Assembly: GCA_023406985.1 (NCBI GenBank)
Contig: JAEXTK010000041.1
Location: 1 to 21,984 of the forward strand
DNA from: Spirochaetota bacterium
GTDB taxonomy: Bacteria; Spirochaetota; Spirochaetia; Treponematales; Breznakiellaceae
Length of the DNA stretch: 21,984 bases
Direction: 5' to 3'
The translations under genes and the position numbers were made by a program. The notes under the pieces were generated by a model that was not told where the DNA came from, ran no database searches, and saw nothing but the letters and a program-made list of their open reading frames with translations. Of this stretch, positions 16,072-21,984 are shown piece after piece; the first letter of the stretch is position 1; every line of letters begins with the position of its first letter.

Positions 16072-18798
16072 GTGCCTCGAACATCGTCCCCGCTTGAGCA
16101 AGAACCGAATTCCGCCATCCTGGGCCTCACGACCGCCGGCGCCGTCATCCTGGCTTCGGCGGCGGCGGCGCTCGCCCTCTCCATACTCGCGGCATCGCTG
16201 GATCGCGTCCCCCTTCTCGCCGCCCCCGGGGCTTTCTTTTTCGAAGCCTACGGCTACCTCGCCTTCCTCGTGCCCGCCTATCTCCTCATCGCGGCCCTCA
16301 TCCTCGCGGATCGCGCGTATCGCCCCGACCGCATCTTCGCCCTCAGCTGCACCGTCGTGCCCTTCCTGACGCTCGCGGCGGGAGTCGCGCTCCTCCGCGA
16401 CCCGGCCCATACCTTCGATCGGTATCCGCTCCTGGAGAGCATGGGGCTCCGCGGCATCGCCTCTATCATCGCCGCGGCGACCGCCCTGGAATGCCTCGGC
16501 ATCGTCTCCCTCACCGCCGCCCTCTTCCCCGCGCGGCGGCCCGCGCCGAAGGCGGACGCGGGGCGCGCGCGGGCGCAAGGCGACCGCTCGACGGGCGACC
16601 GTTCGGGGCAAGATCGTTCGGAGAACGATCGATCGGAGCGCGGCGCCTTCGCGCCGCTCGTGCGCTTCCTGCCTCCTCCCAAGGAGACCGGAGGCGGAAT
16701 CGCGGAAGGCCGCGACGCGGAGAGCCCTGCCGTAGCCGGCCTGCCTCTCGGCGGCGCGGGAGCGCCGACCTTGTCCTTGGATCTCCCCGAACTCAAGCCG
16801 CTTTCCAGTTTGGCCGCGGAACGGGAACTCTCGGGCCAAGTTCCGGACGCGGATGAGCTCGAGGCCGAAGGCGTGTTCATGACTCCGCTGGGCCCGCTCC
16901 ACGCCGCGGCGCGCGGCGGTCACGACGCGGGCCTCCCGGAGGAAGGCGAGGCTCCGGCCGTCGTGGATCTTTCCTCCCTCCTCTCCCGCGGATCGGACGG
17001 CCGCGCAGCGGAGGAGATCATCGATCCTACGACCTTCTTCGACGACGCGCAGGAACCGGCAGGCTCGTTCGCGGGGTCCGGTCGCGCGACGTTCGCAGCG
17101 GCGGAGTCCCCGGAGGAAGCGGAACGCGCGGCGGATGCGGAGTCGGCGGCGGACGGGAATCCGGACGGCGAACCGGCGGCGGACGAGGTTCTGGCGGACG
17201 AGGAGCTGCCGGACGAGGCTCCGGCCCCGAAGCATCCGGTCGACGACCTGAGCCGCGCCCTCTCGGAGGCCGAGGCGGACGCCGAAGCCAAGTCCCGCGC
17301 CGCGGAGGAAGCGGCGGCGGCCAAGGCCGCCGAGGCGGAGCATCGCGCGCGCGAGCTGCGGAAGCGTCGGAACGAACCCTACGGCGTGCCCGTGGACGGC
17401 ATCCTGACCGCGTACCCCGACGGCCAATACTGGGTCATAGACCAGGCGACCCGCGACGCGGCCGTGATCCTCAAGGAAACCCTGGAAGAGTTCAACATCG
17501 CCGCCGAGGTGACCGGCATCCGCAAGGGGCCGGTCATCACCATGTTCGAGATCCTGCCGGCCCCGGGCGTCAAGCTCTCCAAGATCGTCAATCTGCAGGA
17601 CAACATCGCCCTGCGCCTGGCCGCTTCCTCGGTCCGCATCGTGGCGCCCATCCCGGGCAAGCACGCCGTCGGCATCGAGGTGCCGAACCGCAAGCGCAAC
17701 ATCGTCTCCTTCCGCGAGATGATCGAGGGGGAGCTCGGCAAGGAAGCCAAGGAGACCAAGAAGGCCGAGATCCCGGTGATCCTCGGCAAGGACATCACCG
17801 GCGAGGCCCAGACCCTCGACCTGGTCCAGACCCCGCACCTCCTCATCGCCGGCGCCACGGGCTCGGGCAAGTCGGTCTGCGTCAATTCGATGATCCTGTC
17901 CATCCTCTACACGCGGTCTCCGGCCGAGGTCAGGCTCATCCTTATCGATCCCAAGATCGTGGAGCTCAAGCTCTACAACGACATCCCGCACCTCCTGACG
18001 CCGGTCATCACGGAGCCCAAGCGGGCGTTCCAGGCCCTCCAGTACTGCATCTACGAGATGGAGCGCCGGTACGCCCTGCTCGATTCCATGGGCGTGCGCG
18101 ACGTCCGCAGCTACAACAAGCGCATCCGGGAACGGAACATCGCCACCGAGCGCCTGCCCTACATCGTGGTCGTGATCGACGAATTCGCCGATCTCATGGC
18201 GACCACCGGCAAGGAGCTCGAGTCTACGGTGGCGCGCCTCGCGGCCATGAGCCGCGCGGTCGGCATCCACCTGGTGCTCGCCACCCAGCGCCCTTCTATC
18301 GACGTGATCACCGGCCTCATCAAGGCCAACATCCCGAGCCGCATCGCCTTCATGGTGGCCGGCAAGATGGACAGCCGCATCATCATCGACATGGTCGGCG
18401 CCGAGAAGCTCCTCGGCAAGGGCGACATGCTCGTTGCGAGCGCCTGGGATCCCTTCCCCATCCGCATGCAGGGCGCCTTCGTCTCCGAGGAGGAGGTGGA
18501 GCGCGTCGTCGAGTATGTGAAGACCCTCGGCGAACCGGACTACCTGGACGAGGAAATCTTCTACGACGAGGACGAGGAGGACGCGGAACCGTCCCTCTTC
18601 GGCGAGGACGAGGACCCCCTCTTCGAGAAAGCCCTGGAGATCGTGCACCAGCAGGGCAAGGCGTCCGCGAGCTATATCCAGCGCCGCCTCAAGATCGGCT
18701 ATAATCGCGCGGCGCGCCTCGTGGAGCTGATGGAAGATAGGGGCATCGTCGGGCCGGCGCAGGGATCCAAGCCGCGGGATCTCCTCAGGGGGAGTTGA
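16072..18798 (+). CDS. ftsK: DNA translocase FtsK/SpoIIIE
   Basis: Septal DNA pump that moves chromosome termini and activates dimer resolution. The 908 residues comprise four transmembrane helices (about 15-42, 57-79, 88-108, 127-152); a linker to about 430 that is acidic and Ala-rich with four DRS-type five-residue repeats at 171-190; and the motor, with Walker A GATGSGKS (594-601), Walker B VVVIDEF (D703, E704) and GAEKLLGKGDML. A winged-helix gamma domain lies at about 847-908 (FEKALEIVHQQGKASASYIQ; RRLKIGYNRAARLVELM), which in the family reads polarity sequences on DNA; their sequence in this organism is unknown. Start GTG 16072 has GGAGG eleven bases upstream. A partner recombinase gene is not in the window. 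Confidence 0.97.
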   Translation: MPRTSSPLEQEPNSAILGLTTAGAVILASAAAALALSILAASLDRVPLLAAPGAFFFEAYGYLAFLVPAYLLIAALILADRAYRPDRIFALSCTVVPFLTLAAGVALLRDPAHTFDRYPLLESMGLRGIASIIAAATALECLGIVSLTAALFPARRPAPKADAGRARAQGDRSTGDRSGQDRSENDRSERGAFAPLVRFLPPPKETGGGIAEGRDAESPAVAGLPLGGAGAPTLSLDLPELKPLSSLAAERELSGQVPDADELEAEGVFMTPLGPLHAAARGGHDAGLPEEGEAPAVVDLSSLLSRGSDGRAAEEIIDPTTFFDDAQEPAGSFAGSGRATFAAAESPEEAERAADAESAADGNPDGEPAADEVLADEELPDEAPAPKHPVDDLSRALSEAEADAEAKSRAAEEAAAAKAAEAEHRARELRKRRNEPYGVPVDGILTAYPDGQYWVIDQATRDAAVILKETLEEFNIAAEVTGIRKGPVITMFEILPAPGVKLSKIVNLQDNIALRLAASSVRIVAPIPGKHAVGIEVPNRKRNIVSFREMIEGELGKEAKETKKAEIPVILGKDITGEAQTLDLVQTPHLLIAGATGSGKSVCVNSMILSILYTRSPAEVRLILIDPKIVELKLYNDIPHLLTPVITEPKRAFQALQYCIYEMERRYALLDSMGVRDVRSYNKRIRERNIATERLPYIVVVIDEFADLMATTGKELESTVARLAAMSRAVGIHLVLATQRPSIDVITGLIKANIPSRIAFMVAGKMDSRIIIDMVGAEKLLGKGDMLVASAWDPFPIRMQGAFVSEEEVERVVEYVKTLGEPDYLDEEIFYDEDEEDAEPSLFGEDEDPLFEKALEIVHQQGKASASYIQRRLKIGYNRAARLVELMEDRGIVGPAQGSKPRDLLRGS

Positions 18799-18838
18799 GG
18801 CGCCCGAGTCCGATCGAATCCCGGTACTCGTACTCCCC
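18789..18838. repeat. Nested inverted repeat across the ftsK stop codon
   Basis: Outer arms GGGGAGT (18789-18795) and ACTCCCC (18832-18838); inner arms CGAGT (18805-18809) and ACTCG (18826-18830); loop of 16 bases, with a nine-base bulge on the left. Seven A residues follow on the plus strand, so it is not an intrinsic terminator in the forward direction. It may protect or process the ftsK mRNA 3' end. Confidence 0.4.
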
Positions 18839-18870
18839 GAAAAAAACGCATGGCGTGCTGAAAGCTGCCG

Positions 18871-18879
18871 TGATAGTAT
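18871..18879 (+). promoter_or_regulatory. Extended -10 promoter of the 20-codon gene
   Basis: TG-A-TAGTAT (18871-18879) forms an extended -10 in an AT-rich patch that also contains TATAAA (18877-18882). No clear -35 is seen. The predicted start is near 18886, leaving a leader of about 15 bases that contains the ribosome binding site. Confidence 0.45.
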
Positions 18880-18900
18880 AAAAGGACATAAGGAGGGGGT

Positions 18901-18963
18901 ATGAGCATTATTGGCTTATTGGTGGTGGTCATTCTCGTCATAGTCATCGTTAGGCTCATCTGA
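18901..18963 (+). CDS. 20-residue hydrophobic membrane peptide
   Basis: An open frame of 20 codons from ATG to TGA encodes MSIIGLLVVV followed by ILVIVIVRLI: one uninterrupted hydrophobic helix of Ile, Val and Leu with a single Arg three residues from the end. The evidence that it is a gene is the strong ribosome binding site AAGGAGG (18890-18896), four bases before the ATG, preceded by an AT-rich promoter-like patch. Codon use (TTA, ATT, ATA, AGG) is less GC-rich than in neighbouring genes. It resembles the tiny single-helix proteins found in many bacteria, some of which modulate membrane complexes or respond to stress, but I recognise no family. It lies between ftsK and the ABC transporter genes with its own apparent promoter. 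Function unknown. Confidence 0.6.
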   Translation: MSIIGLLVVVILVIVIVRLI

Positions 18964-18991
18964 GGGGTACCAGCGCGATAGGCCGCACTGA

Positions 18992-19020
18992 TTGCGGTGC
19001 GGCTTGACCCTCGATAGTAT
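18992..19020 (+). promoter_or_regulatory. Sigma-70 promoter of the ABC ATPase gene, leaderless type
   Basis: TTGCGG (18992-18997), 17-base spacer, TAGTAT (19015-19020), then seven bases (GATGCCC) to the ATG at 19028. No ribosome binding site is present. The -10 shares the eight bases GATAGTAT with the promoter of the 20-codon gene. Confidence 0.55.
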
Positions 19021-19027
19021 GATGCCC

Positions 19028-19738
19028 ATGCTCTCGGTCACCTCGGTTTCCAAAGGCTTCCCGCCCAAAAAAGAGAAGATTCTTTCCAGTCTGAGCTTCA
19101 CCATGGACAAGGGCGAGGTCGTCGCGCTCGTCGGGGAAAACGGCGCGGGGAAAACGACCCTGATTCGCCTCCTCTCCCTCGTCCTGCAGCCCGACGGCGG
19201 CTCCCTTTCCCTCGATTCGGTGCAGTATCGGGAGAACCCCGCGTATATAAAGAGCAAGATCGGCACCCTTTTTTCCGGTGACGGCGCGTTGTACGATCGA
19301 CTGAGCGCGAAAGAAAATATCGAATACTACGCCCGCCTGAACGGAATTCCGCGGGCCGCCTTCAAGACGACGCTCGAGCTGCTCACCGCGGAGCTTTCCT
19401 TGTCGGCTTTCTTGGACCACAAGGTCGGTACCTTTTCGCGCGGCATGAAACAGCGCACCGCGATAGCCCGCACCCTGATCGCCGATCCCGCCTTCGTGAT
19501 CCTGGACGAGCCTTCCACCGGCCTGGACATCATCGCGAGCGAATCGATAAAGCGGATCATCGCCCGGCTCAAGGCCGACGGGAAAACCGTGCTTTTTTCC
19601 AGCCACAACGTGGATGAGATCTTCGCCTGCGCCGACCGGATCATCATCCTCCACAAGGGCCGGATCGTCTGCGATAAACCGGTCAAATCCTTCCGCAAGG
19701 ATAGGGCGGCGGCTCTGACTTCCTACATCGAGGGCTAA
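19028..19738 (+). CDS. ABC transporter ATP-binding protein (NatA-like)
   Basis: A 236-residue cytoplasmic ATPase subunit that would drive the membrane subunit encoded one base downstream. Walker A is GENGAGKTT (36-44), Q-loop region near SKIGTLFSGDGALYDRLS, signature FSRGMKQR (136-143; the SRGM form is typical of this ABC-2/NatA-like group rather than LSGGQ), Walker B FVILDEPSTGLD (D160, E161), and H-loop LFSSHNVDEI. In-frame TTG 18992 and ATGs at 19019 and 19022 also exist. The ATG at 19028 is preferred because it gives the usual MLSVTSVSKGF opening and lies seven bases after the -10 box; the TTG is itself the -35. The substrate cannot be deduced; sodium efflux (NatAB) is one possibility among several export functions. 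Confidence 0.93.
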   Translation: MLSVTSVSKGFPPKKEKILSSLSFTMDKGEVVALVGENGAGKTTLIRLLSLVLQPDGGSLSLDSVQYRENPAYIKSKIGTLFSGDGALYDRLSAKENIEYYARLNGIPRAAFKTTLELLTAELSLSAFLDHKVGTFSRGMKQRTAIARTLIADPAFVILDEPSTGLDIIASESIKRIIARLKADGKTVLFSSHNVDEIFACADRIIILHKGRIVCDKPVKSFRKDRAAALTSYIEG

Positions 19739-19739
19739 C

Positions 19740-20855
19740 ATGAAGTTTTCCGTCATCTTCAAAAAGGAGCTCATCGACCAGATCCGGGACAAGAGGACGA
19801 TGGTCGCGGCGGTGTTCCTCCCGGCGGTCATCGTTCCGTTCCTGCTTTTCTTCATGACGCGGGCGACCGCCGGCGGAGACCTCAATGCGCCGGTTCGCCT
19901 CGCGCTACGGGAGGCCTGGCCCCAGCTGGAGGATCGGATCTCCGCCTCGCTCCCGGGAGCCCGGTACCTGTATGCGTCTTCCCTCGCGGATTCGGTCAAG
20001 GCCGGAGAGGCCGAGGTGGGGTTGGAGCTCCAGGAGTCTGACGGCCGCTTGACGGGGATCGTCCTCCATTACGACCCCTCCCGAGGCGCTTCCGCCCTCG
20101 CGTACTCCAAAATCCAGAGCGTCCTGGCAGCCCTGTTCGCCGTGCGCTCGGCGGACGGAGTTCGGCTGACGGCGGCCGCGGTCCGCGGCGAAAAGGAGAG
20201 CGAGACCCTGCTGACGCTCTCGGTGCTGCTGCCGGTATTCCTCATCATCTTCTCGGCCTCCTCCACGATGTCCAGCGTCATAGACCTCAGCGCGGGGGAG
20301 AAGGAGCGCGGCACGATCGAGACGCTGATCACCTGCAACGTCGCCCGCGGGACGATCATCCTCGGGAAGACCTTGGCTGCCGCGGGCGTAGGCTTCACGG
20401 CGATCGTGTCCTTGCTCGCGGGACTCAGCCTCGGATCGTGGATCTTCCCGAGGATAACCGGTGGGCTGTCGCTCGCGGCCTCCGTCGGCTTGGGGAGTAT
20501 CGGCTTGATGTTGGTCGTGGCCGCGCTGTCCGTGCTGCTCTTCGCCGCGGCGGGTATGGCGATCGGCCTCTACGCCAAATCGGTCAAGGAAGGCACCATC
20601 CTTACGCTTCCCGTGATCATCCTGGGCTCGGCCTTGTCGAGCGGCTTCGTCGGCGCCGACCCCTTCTCCATCGACCTCGTTTTCTATTTCATTCCGATCC
20701 TGAATTTGGCGTGCGTCGTCCGGACCTTGCTATTCGCCCGCATCGACGTCCTCGCCTTCCTGATCGCGGCCGCCTCCAATGTGTGCTATGCCGCGTTGTT
20801 CTTGCTCCTCAGCAACCATCTTTTGAAGAAAGAGACCGTCATCTGCCGAAGTTGA
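19740..20855 (+). CDS. ABC-2 type transporter permease (NatB-like)
   Basis: A 371-residue membrane subunit paired with the ATPase encoded just upstream (one base between stop and ATG). It has an N-terminal amphipathic start (MKFSVIFKKELIDQIRDKRT), a first transmembrane helix at about 21-39, a large extracytoplasmic loop of about 130 residues, then five or six helices from about 155 to 363. The segment DLSAGEKERGTIETLITCNV is the conserved cytoplasmic coupling motif of ABC-2/NatB permeases (DxxxGEKERGTxExLL). Length and topology are typical of NatB. The cargo is not determinable: Na+, drugs and lipids are all handled by this superfamily. The next gene, ddl, begins 16 bases after the stop with its own ribosome binding site and may be co-transcribed. 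Confidence 0.92.
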   Translation: MKFSVIFKKELIDQIRDKRTMVAAVFLPAVIVPFLLFFMTRATAGGDLNAPVRLALREAWPQLEDRISASLPGARYLYASSLADSVKAGEAEVGLELQESDGRLTGIVLHYDPSRGASALAYSKIQSVLAALFAVRSADGVRLTAAAVRGEKESETLLTLSVLLPVFLIIFSASSTMSSVIDLSAGEKERGTIETLITCNVARGTIILGKTLAAAGVGFTAIVSLLAGLSLGSWIFPRITGGLSLAASVGLGSIGLMLVVAALSVLLFAAAGMAIGLYAKSVKEGTILTLPVIILGSALSSGFVGADPFSIDLVFYFIPILNLACVVRTLLFARIDVLAFLIAAASNVCYAALFLLLSNHLLKKETVICRS

Positions 20856-20871
20856 GAAAGGAGTTCCCTCC

Positions 20872-21984
20872 ATGAAACGCATCAACGTGGCGATCCTGTT
20901 CGGCGGTAAGTCCGCGGAGCACGAGGTTTCGCTCCAGTCGGCCAAGAACGTCCTCGAGGCCATCGACAAGGAAACGTACAACCCCGTCCTCATCGGGATC
21001 GACAAGGCGGGCCGCTGGCTCCTGAGCGACGAGTCCACCTTCCTCATCAACGAGAGCGACCCGAAGCTCATCGCCCTCAACAAGTCGAGCGAGGCGGTCA
21101 CCTTCGCGCCCGAGAGCAACGGCGCGCTCTCGAGCCTGGCGGGGGCGGCGGGAATTGTACTGCCGGTCGCCGCGGGCGCGCCGGCCATCGACGTGGCCTT
21201 TCCCATCCTCCACGGACCGATGGGGGAGGACGGCACCGTGCAGGGCCTCTTGAAGCTCGCCAACATCCCCTTCGTGGGCGCGGGCGTCCTGGGCTCGGCG
21301 GTAGGCATGGACAAGGACGTGATGAAGCGCCTGCTGCGCGACGCGGGTATCCCGATCGCGAATTTCGTCGCGCTCCGGTCACACGACGGCCGGCCGCCCT
21401 TCGGAGAAGTGGCGGAAGCCCTCGGCCTTCCGTTTTTCGTGAAGCCCGCGAACATGGGATCCTCGGTGGGCGTCCGCAAGGTGGGCTCGGAGGCCGAGTA
21501 CGGGCCTGCCCTGGACGAGGCGTTCTCCTTCGACCTCAAGATCCTCATCGAGGAATTCGTCGAGGGGAGGGAGATCGAGTGCGCGGTGCTCGGGAACGAG
21601 GAGCCGATCGCCTCGGGCATCGGCGAAATCCGGTCGAATCACGAATTCTATTCCTACGAGGCGAAGTACATCGACGAGAACGGCGCCGCGCTCGACATCC
21701 CCGCCGATCTGGACGGCGAGACGGCGGAAAAGGCGCGCGCGCTCGCCGTGGAGACCTTCAAGGTCCTCTGCTGCGAGGGGCTCGGCCGGGTGGACATGTT
21801 CCTGAAGAAAGACGGCACCATCCTGGTCAACGAGATCAACACGATTCCCGGTTTCACCCGCATCAGCATGTACCCGAAGCTCTGGGAGGCGGCCGGCGTG
21901 TCCTACGCCGACCTCATCGACCGGCTCATCCGGCTCGCGATGGCGCGGTTCGAAAAGGAGAAGCGGCTCAAGACGAGCTACGCG
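20872..21984 (+). CDS. ddl: D-alanine--D-alanine ligase (3' end cut by window edge)
   Basis: ATP-dependent cytoplasmic enzyme joining two D-alanines for the peptidoglycan precursor. 371 codons are visible with no stop before the edge; family proteins are about 300-380 residues, so nearly all of it is here. Motifs: FGGKSAEHEVSLQSA (N-terminal ligand site), HGPMGEDGTVQG from H114, KPANMGSSVGVRK from K191 (ATP grasp), EEFVEGREIECAVLG, the omega-loop FYSYEAKY, and LVNEINTIPGFT (N320, E321, N323; metal and phosphate binding). The tyrosine-containing omega loop is that of ordinary D-Ala-D-Ala enzymes, not vancomycin-resistance D-Ala-D-Lac ligases. The ATG at 20872 has AAAGGAG eight to nine bases upstream. 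A 23-residue region around 90-108 (ALSSLAGAAGIVLPVAAGAP) looks like a lineage-specific insert. Confidence 0.95.
   Translation, partial: MKRINVAILFGGKSAEHEVSLQSAKNVLEAIDKETYNPVLIGIDKAGRWLLSDESTFLINESDPKLIALNKSSEAVTFAPESNGALSSLAGAAGIVLPVAAGAPAIDVAFPILHGPMGEDGTVQGLLKLANIPFVGAGVLGSAVGMDKDVMKRLLRDAGIPIANFVALRSHDGRPPFGEVAEALGLPFFVKPANMGSSVGVRKVGSEAEYGPALDEAFSFDLKILIEEFVEGREIECAVLGNEEPIASGIGEIRSNHEFYSYEAKYIDENGAALDIPADLDGETAEKARALAVETFKVLCCEGLGRVDMFLKKDGTILVNEINTIPGFTRISMYPKLWEAAGVSYADLIDRLIRLAMARFEKEKRLKTSYA

Noticed and set aside
15778..18648. A 956-codon minus-strand open frame opposite ftsK
   Set aside because: Same GC-bias artefact; no recognisable domain and the composition of a shadow frame, while ftsK has all expected motifs.
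20872..21984. Vancomycin-resistance type D-Ala-D-Lac ligase
   Set aside because: The omega loop FYSYEAKY is that of ordinary D-Ala-D-Ala ligases and no vanH/vanX-like genes are nearby.

Overview
The window is a GC-rich bacterial chromosome segment (about two thirds G+C, estimated by eye), almost fully coding on both strands. It has no tRNA, rRNA, CRISPR array, insertion sequence or phage gene that I can see. The gene set and style suggest a spirochaete of the Treponema/Spirochaeta type: a membrane-anchored TPR protein next to a LysM protein and a soluble-lytic-transglycosylase lipoprotein, an FtsK with a very long acidic linker, PTS enzyme I without sugar-specific EII genes nearby, and a one-domain MerR protein. 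This assignment is an inference from family content; no 16S sequence is present.

Layout. 18-824 (+): YmdB-type phosphodiesterase. 835-1749 (-): membrane-anchored GerMN-domain protein. 1856-6939 (+): probable operon of ptsI, der, a merR-like gene and an Rsm22-like methyltransferase gene. 6942-7766 (-): RluA-type pseudouridine synthase. 7951-11149 (+): tex then rsmG. 11162-12541 (-): TPR protein ending in an Mrr-like domain. 12674-15992 (+): LysM protein and lytic transglycosylase. 16072-18798 (+): ftsK. 18901-18963 (+): a 20-residue hydrophobic peptide. 19028-20855 (+): ABC ATPase and ABC-2 permease. 20872 to the right edge (+): D-alanine--D-alanine ligase. No gene-free stretch exceeds 300 bases; the longest are 18799-19027 (holding the 20-codon gene), 7767-7950 (two divergent promoters around an 8-bp tandem repeat) and 12542-12673 (two divergent promoters).

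How the genes fit together. Most are housekeeping: ribosome assembly and RNA modification (der, Rsm22-like, RluA-type, rsmG, tex), phosphotransfer (ptsI), chromosome segregation (ftsK) and the cell wall (lytic transglycosylase, LysM protein, ddl). The most unusual locus is 11162-15992. There, a membrane protein carrying what looks like a DnaK substrate-binding domain on the cytoplasmic side and a LysM domain on the periplasmic side lies next to a lytic transglycosylase. It is divergent from a membrane-anchored TPR protein that ends in a degenerate nuclease fold.

A second window-wide signal concerns translation starts. Five genes that open transcription units (GerMN gene, ptsI, rluA-type, TPR gene, ABC ATPase gene) have a good sigma-70 -10 box ending 7-8 bases before the start codon, four of them with no Shine-Dalgarno sequence. 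This suggests leaderless mRNAs. Others (tex, the LysM gene, the 20-codon gene) have ordinary leaders with ribosome binding sites.
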